NCBI GenBank assembly: GCA_003116975.1
Contig: BGKB01000090.1
Span: 1-64,000, forward strand
Origin: Aurantiochytrium sp. KH105
Lineage: Eukaryota > Sar > Bigyra > Thraustochytrida > Thraustochytriidae
DNA length: 64,000 bases
Direction: 5' to 3'
The notes below the pieces were generated by a model. That model was given only the letters and a program-made list of their open reading frames with translations, searched no databases and was not told the origin of the DNA. Shown piece by piece: positions 55,559 to 64,000 of the stretch. Position numbers and translations under genes: made by a program. Numbering within the stretch: position 1 is the first letter of the stretch; each line of letters begins with the position of its first letter.

Positions 55559-58500
55559 ATGTCCACCAGAGAAAACGAGTGCAGATCGCACGAGAAGATG
55601 TCCCGAGTCGACCAAGATGGGAATGGCGCCAAAGAGCGTATTTGCTGCAGCAGACGCTTGAAACAGCTCGTTGACCTTCGGAGCATTTCTCTTCGCGTTC
55701 TCGAGGCCTCTCGTACCAGTCTGCTTTGCAAAGACGTCAGCGCCACGAACATTCCCGACCAGAAAATTCCTCTGCTTCGCGTTGACGAGGATGGCTTCAT
55801 TTACGTTCATTTCGTCATCGAGAAAAAGGATGTCGAGACGAATTGGTGCAACCCCAATGGCATTGTACAGCTGTGCAGCTTAAAAGGTCTCAACATCAAT
55901 CAGCAAGTTCCTTTTTTTCATCCCAACGTTGCCCATGGCGAAGGTAGCGGTGGGCTCGCGGTCTCCATGAACGCAACGTACATCAACGAGCAAGTCCGCG
56001 CCGCTACCACGCATCAGGGACAATCTGAGAATCCGATTGACGCAGACATTTTGTGGATTGCCAGCCAAATAAAAATCAACCCAGTTAACATGTACCATGG
56101 AATTCCGAAAGTCAGCAGTGCGAAATTCGACAGAGTCGGGAGTGATCCCGCCGCCCCGATGCACCGCACAGGGTTCACATGGATCGACACAAGAGACAGC
56201 CGTACGAAGTCGACTGCCATCATTGTCTTGTCACCTCGACAAGTCAAAGGCCTTGCGCAACAGCGAGTTCATCACCCAGACAGATTCGCCAGAATTGCGA
56301 ATATTGAGCTTGCCGGAAGCTTACAGCCGGCAATCTTTTGCGAACTCATGGAGCACTTTCAAGGTGGATCTATGACATGGCAAGCAATCGTGACCGGCGG
56401 TGCCCGAGTTTGGCGCCTGCTAATGGATCCGCGCGCCATCGGAGATGCGCGCTGGCCAGTCCAGTACCTTGCGCTGGCTCTTGAGTGCGTGGGCTGGTTC
56501 TACGGTCACCATGGAGAGTACGACAGAATTTCGAGACGCAACAAGCAGGCGTTGCACAACTTCGGCAAGGACCTTGGCGACCACCCTCCAAAGGTGGCAA
56601 ACACGCTGAGCATTTTTGGCGCCCTGCACGCACAGCAGAGTCGTCATGAGGAGGCCTTGCGGTACTTTGAAAGAGCGTTATCGATTGGAGGGAAAGCCCA
56701 CGTCGTCGGCCTCCTCTTGGTACCAAACTCGCTTAGCGGCAGTGCGCTTGTACACAGCGCACAAGGTCGATATGAGGGGGCCTCAGGGTGCTTTGAAGAA
56801 GCCTTGTCTCTTTTCAAAACTGTCTTTGGCAATTGGCACTCTGTGGTGGCGAGCATGCCGAGCAATATTGAAATGACCTTTTCTTTCCAAGATCGCAACG
56901 AGGAGGCCTTGACACTCTACGAGCAAGCACTTTCCATTCACCGAAATGCGTTGGTCGGCCAGGAGTTCCCACTCGTCGCTGTACTCAACAACATGGCCGG
57001 CTTATTCAGAAAACAGGGCCGTTTCGACGAGGCGTTGGTGTACTACGAAAAGGCCTTGGTCATAATCAAGGAAAAGCTTTGCGACAGCCACCCAGCTGTA
57101 GCGCGCGGCATTTCCAATCTTGCTAGTGTTCTTCTTTTGCAGAACCGCTACACGGAAGCTTTGGGTCACTTTGAAGATGCTCTGCTCATCCGCAATGCGG
57201 CCGTTGGGGAGGACCTGCATCCTGGAGTTGCAAGCACGTTCAATAACATTGCCATCGCTTGCTCGCTACAAGGAGACTATGAAAAGGCGCTGAAATGCTT
57301 CCACAAAGCGCTCTCCATCAAGAAAAGAATCTTTGGTGACCGCCATCCCGAGACGTCCAATCTGCTTCACAGCATTGCAGAGGTGCATTGCTTGCAAGGC
57401 GAATTTGAGGAGGCACTGATGCATCATGAGAAAGCACTATCGATCACAAAGGAGACATTGGGGAATCGGGATCCTGAGGTAGCCGTCGCGCTTGGCAAAA
57501 TTGCAAAAGTCTGCGCCATTCAAGGCCGTTCTGAGGAGGCTTTAGCGTCTTACGAAGCGTCGCTCACGATTGCGAGGGAAGCCGTCGGCGACCGAGATGT
57601 TTTGTCCGTCGCAAAAACTCTCGAAAACATCGCAGCCATCCATTATTCACGGAATCGCTATAAAGAAGCGTTGCATTTTTACGAGGAGGCGCTGTCGATT
57701 CGAAAAGAGGTTTCCGGCGGCCGTAATGTACTTGTGGCAGACACGCTCAACAACATTGCCATCGTGTTCTACGCTCAGCAACGTTACAAAGAAGCCATGG
57801 AATATCTGGAGGCAGCACTCTCAATCGAAGAGGAGGTATGGGGTGACCGGCACGCAAAGGTAGCGAATACGCTCGACAACATAGCTGCTGTGCATGAGCA
57901 ACAAGGAAGCTTCGAGGTCGCCATGGAAACCTTCGAGAAATCGCTCTCCATAAAGCGCGAGACCTTGGGCGACCACCATCCTGACGTGGCGGAAAGCCTC
58001 GACAAGATTGCAGCCATTTCGACCGATCATGGCAATTTCGAGAAGGCCTTGGAGTGCCTCCAAGAATCGCTATCGCATCAAAGGGAAGCTCCTCGATGCG
58101 ATGGGCATCTTGCTCTAGCGGCAACCTTGAGCAAGATTGCCGTGGTGTACAACGCGCAAGGTTGCTTGGAAGAGGCCTCGAACTTCTGCGAGGAAGCGCT
58201 GGCAAGCATCCATGACGCACGCGGTGCTTCACAGGGCAGCACGCTTGATACCCTTGGAGTCTTGTACGCATCGCAGGGCCGCTTCGAAAGGGCATTGGAT
58301 TGCTTTCAGAGAGCGCTTTCCCTAAAGAAGAAATACCTCGGCAATCACGCGGGCGTGGCCAACACGCTTTACCACCTTGGCGTGCTTCATCTCGATCATG
58401 GAGACTCCAAGACAGCGCTTTCCTACCTCCGGGATGCTGAGCGCATGCAACTTGAGCTGCTCGGGCCCAATGATCCAGAACTAAGATTGACTCAAAACTC

Positions 58501-58567
58501 TCTCGACGCTTGCCAGAAAGGCAAGTCTTGTTATCAAATTCTTATGGACCGTCTCTTTGGTATATAG
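55559..58567 (+). CDS. Large tetratricopeptide (kinesin light chain-type TPR) protein
   Basis: Single exon, 1002 residues from ATG 55559 (MSTRENECRS). Residues 1-330 have no domain I recognise; the part near 200-290 (FTWIDTRDS, TAIIVLSPRQVKG) looks folded. From about 345 to 960 there are roughly 14 TPR repeats of 42 residues with the KLC/NPHP3 consensus (A..Y..AL.I......G..HP.VA..L.NIA.....G.Y..A), for example ALEYFEDALLIRN-like and NNIAIVFYAQQRYKEA. The repeats are regular without a catalytic domain. Likely a large protein-binding solenoid. In bacteria and algae such arrays are often next to a variable effector or sensor, here the N-terminal segment. Codon usage is less GC-biased than the housekeeping genes, similar to the TIR genes. 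Confidence 0.9.
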   Translation: MSTRENECRSHEKMSRVDQDGNGAKERICCSRRLKQLVDLRSISLRVLEASRTSLLCKDVSATNIPDQKIPLLRVDEDGFIYVHFVIEKKDVETNWCNPNGIVQLCSLKGLNINQQVPFFHPNVAHGEGSGGLAVSMNATYINEQVRAATTHQGQSENPIDADILWIASQIKINPVNMYHGIPKVSSAKFDRVGSDPAAPMHRTGFTWIDTRDSRTKSTAIIVLSPRQVKGLAQQRVHHPDRFARIANIELAGSLQPAIFCELMEHFQGGSMTWQAIVTGGARVWRLLMDPRAIGDARWPVQYLALALECVGWFYGHHGEYDRISRRNKQALHNFGKDLGDHPPKVANTLSIFGALHAQQSRHEEALRYFERALSIGGKAHVVGLLLVPNSLSGSALVHSAQGRYEGASGCFEEALSLFKTVFGNWHSVVASMPSNIEMTFSFQDRNEEALTLYEQALSIHRNALVGQEFPLVAVLNNMAGLFRKQGRFDEALVYYEKALVIIKEKLCDSHPAVARGISNLASVLLLQNRYTEALGHFEDALLIRNAAVGEDLHPGVASTFNNIAIACSLQGDYEKALKCFHKALSIKKRIFGDRHPETSNLLHSIAEVHCLQGEFEEALMHHEKALSITKETLGNRDPEVAVALGKIAKVCAIQGRSEEALASYEASLTIAREAVGDRDVLSVAKTLENIAAIHYSRNRYKEALHFYEEALSIRKEVSGGRNVLVADTLNNIAIVFYAQQRYKEAMEYLEAALSIEEEVWGDRHAKVANTLDNIAAVHEQQGSFEVAMETFEKSLSIKRETLGDHHPDVAESLDKIAAISTDHGNFEKALECLQESLSHQREAPRCDGHLALAATLSKIAVVYNAQGCLEEASNFCEEALASIHDARGASQGSTLDTLGVLYASQGRFERALDCFQRALSLKKKYLGNHAGVANTLYHLGVLHLDHGDSKTALSYLRDAERMQLELLGPNDPELRLTQNSLDACQKGKSCYQILMDRLFGI

Positions 58568-60017
58568 ACTCCATCAAGGTTGAACGTGACGAGTAAACAA
58601 GAAAAAAAGTAAAAAATAAAAATAAGGAATGGGGATGACATCACGAATGCCTTGCCGATCTGATCCGTCAGGACGGACTGCATTCTACCTACGCCAGGCT
58701 TCGCCCTCACATTATTGGCAAAAAGGCATCGACGCTGCCGAGGCCATCGGCCGCCCGCTTCAAGATCACCGCGCTTCATTTCCCGTCTCCTCGAGCCTCG
58801 GCAGGCAATACGTGCGTGCAGCCAAGTGCGTCGATCTGGAGAGGCAGACATCTGACTGACTGACTGACTGACTAACTGACTGCACCGCCCGCACCGCCTC
58901 GCACTGCACCGCACAGCACAGCACCGCACCGCACCGCTTGCGGCACGCGTGCTCGAGCCTGAGCTTCGCGGGGCCCGTCACAATATAACATCTGGCACAC
59001 CGCTGCAGCGAGCTCGCTTCCGGCTTCCACGTAGCAGCAGCGCTGCAGCTTGCGTGCCAGCGCAGCTAGCGTGCGAGCCGGCAAGAAAGGCGGCCCCGGC
59101 TTTCCTCGCCGCGGGCAGGATTGTCGTCGCCACAATCTCGCTGCCGCTGGTGCAAACCGAGCAGCTGCAGCAGCAAGCAGCTGCAGCTGCAGGGCTCGCT
59201 CGCTGGCTAGCCGGAGCGCGCACGCTTGAAATCGAAAGCGACCATCTGGCTGGCCGCTGCCGCGGCTGCAGAAGCCCGCCGCTCTCGGTCGCGGCGCAGG
59301 TTGAAGTCGGCAAAGAGTCGAAAAAGATGACGATGCCGCCGCCGCCGCTGCAGAAGCTCTGCGCGCCTGCGCCTCGGCCCGCTGCAGCAGCAGCTGCAGC
59401 TGCAGCTGCAGCAGTGCTTGCTGGCTTGCTTGCTTGCAGGGCTGCTGCGGCCGCGGCCCGCGCCGCGCCGGCCAGGCCTCTCGCACGTGCTGCGCCGCCT
59501 TCGTTCTCGCGGCGCGAGGCTCTTCCGCGGCCTGCGCGGCTGCAGTGGCCGCTGCCGCCCGCCGATCGTTCGTGAACAAGTGGCGACGTTAGCGCCGCGT
59601 TGGGGCCGTTCTCTCGGGAACGCTCGCCCGCAGCGACTCTGCGAGCAACACGACGGGAGCGCAGGAAGGGGAGCGGCGTCAGCCTCACCGCAGTGCGGGA
59701 GGGGCAGGAAGGGAGGGAGGGAGGGAGGAAAGCGCAACCGAGGCGACACGAGCGAGGTGCACAAGGCGCGTGCAGCGCACAGCGCAGGAGCGGGCAGGGA
59801 GGCAGTCAGCACGAGATCGCGAAGCTCTGGCGCGGAAGAGGCCGCGAGCCGGAGGCCGCGAGGCGCAGGCGCCAACCCGCGGGGCGGCCCGGACGCTGCG
59901 GCGAGGGCGCGGAGCGAGCAAAACCAAATCGCAAAGACAGCCGAGCAAAGAAGCAAAGCAACCGCCGCAAGCAAGCAAGTGCAAAGAGCAAAGAGGAGAG
60001 AAGAGATCCGAGGAAAG
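58568..60017. other. Intergenic, LEA-like gene leader
   Basis: GC-rich with a GACT run (about 58853-58880), a self-complementary CTGCAG run (about 59385-59412) and a GGGA tract at 59705-59728. Long low-complexity frames on both strands are not supported. Confidence 0.6.
59705..59728 (+). repeat. (GGGA)n tract, G-quadruplex candidate
   Basis: Five G triplets separated by A, about 290-310 bp before the LEA-like ATG, on the coding strand. Confidence 0.85.
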
Positions 60018-61004
60018 ATGGGTTACCAGGATGACAGCAACACCATGTCGCAGCGCGTCGAGGAGGCCAAGGACTTCGTGTCCGACAAGGCCAACGAGAT
60101 CGCCGGCGCCGCGCAGGATTCCGTCGACGCCGCGCGCGACAAGGCCAACGATGTGAGCGAGTACGTCTCGGAGAAGACGTCCGAGGCGCTCGGCACCGCC
60201 GAGGACAAGAAGGAGGACGCCAAGGAGTCCGCCTCGGAGGCCGCCGAGGAGGTCAAGGAGGCCGCCCAGGAGAAGAAGGAGGAGATCAAGGAGGCCGAAC
60301 CCGTCGACCACCAGTACGGCCGCGAGGTCCATCAGGAAAAGGTGAGCGAGGCCGCCGATGACGCCGCCGAAAAGGCCACCGAGATCAAGGAGGACGCCAA
60401 GGAGAAGGCCGACGAGGCCGCCGACAAGGCCGTCGAGGTCAAGGAGGACGCCAAGGAGGCCGCCGCCGACGCAAAGGAGACCGCCGAGAACTACGCCGAG
60501 GACGTCCACGAGGTCGCCGCCGAAAAGGCCGAGGACGCCAAGGAGACCGCCGCCAGCTTCAAGGACGATGTCGTTGATTCCGTCGAGTCCGCCAAGGAGA
60601 CCCTCACCGCCTACGCCCACGACGCCAGCGAGATGGTCGCCGACAAGACCGAGGACGCTCGCGAGTACGCCAGCGAGGTTGGCACTCGCGCCCAGGAGGA
60701 CGCCGAGAAGGAGCTCGAGGCATCCCGCGATGATGAGTACCTTTCCTGGGGTGATACTCAGCAGCAGCCCGTCGACAAGGAGGTCGAGGGCGAGCTCCGC
60801 GAGACCTTTGCCGACACCCGCGAGGACATCAAGGAGTCTGTCGAGAACGCCGAGGAGACCATGGAGAACTTTGCCGACAAGGTTGGCGAGGCCGCCCATG
60901 ACTTTGTCGAGGCCACCCTCGACCCGGAGAACGACGCCGTTAACAACATGCTCGCGTCGGCTGACGAGGCGCCCAACGCCCAGGACCTCAGCGAGTACCC
61001 GTAA
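60018..61004 (+). CDS. LEA-like / amphipathic-helix repeat protein
   Basis: Single exon, 328 residues, ATG in gaaagATGG. It consists of Ala/Glu/Lys/Asp-rich helix with 11-residue periodicity (e.g. AADKAVEVKEDAKEAAADAK, EKAEDAKETA), the hallmark of group 3 LEA proteins and of lipid-coat or apolipoprotein-like helices. No Cys or Trp-rich core except a single DDEYLSWGDTQQ segment near 235-247 that breaks the repeats. There is no signal peptide. Likely soluble and disordered until bound to membranes, lipid droplets or drying conditions. In oil-rich protists such proteins coat lipid droplets; that use here is inferred. Codon use is extremely biased to gag, gcc, aag and gac, suggesting high expression. 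The bias also keeps the full antisense frame open. Confidence 0.82.
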   Translation: MGYQDDSNTMSQRVEEAKDFVSDKANEIAGAAQDSVDAARDKANDVSEYVSEKTSEALGTAEDKKEDAKESASEAAEEVKEAAQEKKEEIKEAEPVDHQYGREVHQEKVSEAADDAAEKATEIKEDAKEKADEAADKAVEVKEDAKEAAADAKETAENYAEDVHEVAAEKAEDAKETAASFKDDVVDSVESAKETLTAYAHDASEMVADKTEDAREYASEVGTRAQEDAEKELEASRDDEYLSWGDTQQQPVDKEVEGELRETFADTREDIKESVENAEETMENFADKVGEAAHDFVEATLDPENDAVNNMLASADEAPNAQDLSEYP

Positions 61005-61714
61005 ATGTTCTCGCTCCCAAGAGTTGGCGAAGATCTTCGATTCACCCTTTTTCCTTCTCTCACATGTAAATTCTCCGCAGTGATGCGGCGTCAAATCATT
61101 TTTGATATCTAGTGCTTTTCCCTGAGCTCCACATTGCTTGATCCTTGCCTCGTCCCTTTTGATGCCTCACCAGCCAGCCAGCCAGCCCGCTCGCCGCAAC
61201 TGCAACTGCTAGCCTGGCGTACTACATGCTCTACCCTCCCCTCTCATTCCATTTTCTTTTCCTCTCAAAGACGTGGTTGCGGCAGGCTGACGCAACCACG
61301 GTCATTTGTGATTCTCCGCCGCAGCCGGCAGCCGTAGCTCGTGGCAGCTGGCTGACGCCTGGGTCAAGACAAGATAAGCGAGCTTTCAGGGCTTATCGGA
61401 ATCCCCGTCGGCCTCTGGCCAGTAGTACTAACGGTGACGCCATCTCGCCACGCCTTCTTCCATCGCACCTTCTCCATGCAAGCCTAGGCAGGTGCTACTG
61501 GTTGGTTGGTACACTATACACTGCAACAAAAGCACCAAGTTGTTGATCGATCGATCAATCAATTCATCGATCGCATGAACAGAGCCGAGAGACCACGGCC
61601 CTAGTCGACGCGGACGCGACTGGTCTGCGCAAGCGCGAGAGAGACCCTAGCATCCGCCCGCGCACGCGTGTCCACGCCACGCTTGCGCGCGTGCCCAGCA
61701 TCAGTCCTCCGGAA
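61005..61714. other. Intergenic
   Basis: Holds the LEA-like 3' flank and the promoter of the transporter gene; a self-complementary GATC run (gatcgatcgatcaatc, 61543-61560) is the only feature seen. Confidence 0.6.
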
Positions 61715-63580
61715 ATGTGGTATCTTGCGGAGCTCTATGTTGCCGAGGCACGTCGCCTCGCGGGCTTCGATAACTCGGCTTGGGACTATACCGACGAGGC
61801 GCGACGCATTCTACTCACCAAGGTGAACGAGACCCTTGTAAACGATGCACGACCTCCCAGCGAGAGTGTGGAGAGCGGCAGCGATGGAGGCCTCGTCGAT
61901 GTCCCTGTACCGCGACTCCTGCTCTCCATGACACCCTTACTGCTCGCGTGCGCAGTGTCCTACATTCTCAATCTCGACCTCATCTCACAAATCTTTGTGT
62001 CCTCCGTGCGTACCTTTGTCCAGCTTAGTATCGTTGGGTTCATCCTGGTGCCCATCTTTCAGGCTGGCGCCGAACATTGGTACGTCGTCGCCGGATACGT
62101 GCTCTTCATGTGCCTGCTGGCGGCGCGCGAGGGTTCGGCAAGGCCCAAGTATTCCTTTCGCGGCCAGTTTCTCTGTGTCTTGGCCGCCATTCTCAGCAAC
62201 GTCGTCCTCGTATCTCTCTTCGCCTTTGCCATCATTATTCGCCCCACCCCCGTATATGATCCGCAGTACGTCATTCCAATTTGCGGCATGCTTCTCGGAA
62301 ATTGTATCAATGGCATTGCCCTCTCTCTCAACGCACTCCTCACAAGCTTCGTCGAACAGCAGCCTGAAATCGAGCTCTATCTAAGTTTTGGTGCCACAAA
62401 GTACGAAGCCTGCTCCCGTCTGCTCCGCGAGGCTGTGCGCACGGGCACCATGCCCACACTCAACAGCATGGCCGTCATTGGTCTCATTAGCATCCCTGGA
62501 ATGATGACTGGTCAAGTCCTCGGCGGCAGCCCGCCCCAAGAGGCCGCGCGCTATCAGATGCTCATCATGTACCTCATTGCAATCTGCGGCTTTGGAAGCA
62601 TCCTTTCCATCGATTGGGTTGCTCTCCTTGTTGCTTTTGACAAGGACCATCGCCTCCGCGGCGAACGCTTCACCAAGCGTGCCGGACCGCGTCACAGCAT
62701 CTTTTACACCGTCCGTAGCTGTTGCTCTTCCATGTGCAACTGGTGGCCCACGAGGGTCCAAGGCTACAAAACGGTGGATCCCGAGACGACGTCAAACGCG
62801 GGTGCAGACACCCAGACCAAGGTCAGCGATCTTACCTCCCCAGATCCAGTCGATCTCGCTCCCAACCGCATTCATGTCACAGTCCTCAATGCAGCCCCTA
62901 ACGCCACCAAAGTTCTCACTGTCGATCGCGTCAATCGTAGCGTTCCCCTCGAAGCTGGAAGTAAAGAAACCCGTGTGCTCTTTGCGGACTTTGGAGTCAC
63001 GCTCCGCGCTGGCGAAATCGCATCCGTGACGGGACCTAGTGGTGCTGGCAAGTCGCAATTTCTACGCCTTGTCGCTGGCCTCGTGCCTCTGGACTGCGGC
63101 GATCTCTATCTTGGTGACGAGCGCCGATCTGCCATGCGAGACATGACAGTCTGGCGCCACAAGGTTCGCTATGTCACCCAGTACAAGATTGACACCCCTG
63201 GAACGCCGACAGATTTCGCCGCTCAGATTTCCTCTCTCAACGTAGCCAAGTCCAACTCGGGCGTTCCTACTGCTGATGAGGTCATTGCCGAAACGCGTCA
63301 GCTCATCTCTGCATGGGGCATGAGCCGCTCCAGCGTGGATAAAGAGTGGAAAGAGCTTTCCGGTGGCGAAGCGCAGCGCGTCATTGTTGCCCTTGCCATC
63401 GCTTCAAAGCCACAAGTTCTCTTGCTCGACGAGAGTACCTCTGCTCTTGATCTAGAGTCTAAGCTACGCGTCGAAAAGAGTGTCGAGTCCTATGCTCGTG
63501 AGCACGGTGCCGCCGTACTCTGGATCACGCACGACGATGAGCAAATTTCTCGTATCGAGTCCGCCATGACCTCTGCGTGA
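61715..63580 (+). CDS. FetB-FetA fusion: UPF0014 membrane domain plus ABC ATPase
   Basis: Single exon, 621 residues from ATG 61715; the frame is open to 61691 but starts there with GTG. Residues about 60-330 are a UPF0014/FetB/ALS3 permease with six or seven membrane segments and the family signatures MLLGNCINGIALSLNALL, ELYLSFGATKYEA and PGMMTGQVLGGSPPQEAARYQ. Residues about 405-615 are an ABC ATPase: Walker A GPSGAGKS (440-447), signature LSGGE (548-552), Walker B VLLLDES (Asp572, Glu573) and H-loop ITHDDEQ. In bacteria FetA and FetB are separate; in plants STAR1 and STAR2/ALS3 are separate and needed for aluminium tolerance. One polypeptide would dimerise to a full transporter. Substrate (metal, UDP-glucose or other) is not decided by sequence. 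Confidence 0.93.
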   Translation: MWYLAELYVAEARRLAGFDNSAWDYTDEARRILLTKVNETLVNDARPPSESVESGSDGGLVDVPVPRLLLSMTPLLLACAVSYILNLDLISQIFVSSVRTFVQLSIVGFILVPIFQAGAEHWYVVAGYVLFMCLLAAREGSARPKYSFRGQFLCVLAAILSNVVLVSLFAFAIIIRPTPVYDPQYVIPICGMLLGNCINGIALSLNALLTSFVEQQPEIELYLSFGATKYEACSRLLREAVRTGTMPTLNSMAVIGLISIPGMMTGQVLGGSPPQEAARYQMLIMYLIAICGFGSILSIDWVALLVAFDKDHRLRGERFTKRAGPRHSIFYTVRSCCSSMCNWWPTRVQGYKTVDPETTSNAGADTQTKVSDLTSPDPVDLAPNRIHVTVLNAAPNATKVLTVDRVNRSVPLEAGSKETRVLFADFGVTLRAGEIASVTGPSGAGKSQFLRLVAGLVPLDCGDLYLGDERRSAMRDMTVWRHKVRYVTQYKIDTPGTPTDFAAQISSLNVAKSNSGVPTADEVIAETRQLISAWGMSRSSVDKEWKELSGGEAQRVIVALAIASKPQVLLLDESTSALDLESKLRVEKSVESYAREHGAAVLWITHDDEQISRIESAMTSA

Positions 63581-64000
63581 AACGAACTCAACTCGCCCAC
63601 TATTGCTCTGAAACGGGCGCACAGTAAAGTTGATTGGCGCCCACGCTGACTGTTACACGAACGAGAGTGTGCTCTGCAACGTGATGGCGCCCACTTTGAT
63701 TGGTGCACCCTGGAACATAACTTACAAGTAGACTTTTTTTGTCTGTCTTTCTCGAGATTTCCTCGTCGCGCGCATCCAAGCAAGCTACGGAAGCTTTGTG
63801 TGGACGTACCCAGGACAGCGCTCGTTGTATCCCCTTCAGATAGTCGTTTGATTTTCATTTTGATGTTGTAGTAGTTGTAGTAGTCGCAGTAGTACTTCTA
63901 CTAGTGCGACTCTCATTATCCTTCTCTCTTTTACTAACACTTCTTCGATCGAGCAAGTAGCTAGTACAGCAGGTCAAAAGAAAAATGATTATAGTAGGTT
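63581..64000. other. Intergenic to window end
   Basis: No gene supported. A repeated ggcgcccac element occurs at 63636 and 63685 within similar tgattgg contexts, and a tagtagttgtagtagtcg run near 63867. Confidence 0.5.

Noticed and set aside
59685-61094. 469-codon minus-strand frame (Leu/Gly/Val-rich) opposite the LEA-like gene
   Set aside because: Mirror of biased codons of the plus-strand gene; no domain, no sensible start context.

Overview
This is nuclear DNA from a eukaryote. It is gene-dense and GC-rich, with long intronless reading frames and short GT-AG introns (about 78-275 bp, donors gtaagt/gtacgt/gtaagg). The gene content includes ARF GTPases, an ATG7-type E1 enzyme, a GCK-type Ste20 kinase, PP2C, RRM proteins, U-box and PX domains and a Roco GTPase. 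The compact style, the LEA-like amphipathic protein and the fused FetB-FetA transporter fit a microbial stramenopile. A thraustochytrid (Labyrinthulomycetes) is my best guess, but no rRNA or other phylogenetic marker is visible to prove it.

Layout. 1-10.2 kb is an accessory-looking block. It holds an ankyrin-SAM-TIR gene (1645-3054), a six-exon LRR-Roc-COR-TIR gene (4657-8572) and an unrecognised acidic protein (9474-10160). 10.7-18 kb carries an M20 peptidase and a GCK/MST-like kinase (both minus) and an ankyrin/U-box E3 candidate (plus). 18.1-31 kb is dominated by four ARF genes. Two are orthodox and share a 7-nt microexon (18123-18996 minus, 27396-28257 plus). Two are intronless, nearly identical tandem copies (28946-29518, 30186-30758). 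Between the orthodox ARFs lie a PELP1/RIX1-like gene (20667-23342) and an FHA protein whose C-terminus looks like SLX4 (23491-25419, minus). 31.4-45 kb holds a tiny membrane protein, ATG7, a UBA/Myb/U-box-like nuclear protein, a dually acylated PP2C and a two-RRM prion-like RNA-binding protein. 45-49 kb is a GC-rich, repeat-filled gene desert ending in a transposase fragment. 50-64 kb contains a basic hypothetical protein, a small two-exon gene with a Rab11-FIP-like motif, a PX-domain protein, a large TPR protein, a LEA-like helical protein and a FetB-FetA fusion ABC transporter.

Functional themes. The two TIR genes at the left end form the most system-like unit. They are neighbours on the same strand, share a TIR subtype, both keep the glutamate that is catalytic in NAD-cleaving TIRs, and carry different recognition modules (ankyrin versus LRR plus a Roc GTPase switch). 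I infer an intracellular receptor or self-defence role. Other points of interest are the FHA-SLX4 fusion, the conserved 7-nt ARF microexon, the intron-less ARF duplicates with ACGT-core promoter motifs, and LRR growth by duplication of single 84-nt exons. Gene models with introns were assembled by eye from splice consensus, reading phase and protein family conservation.
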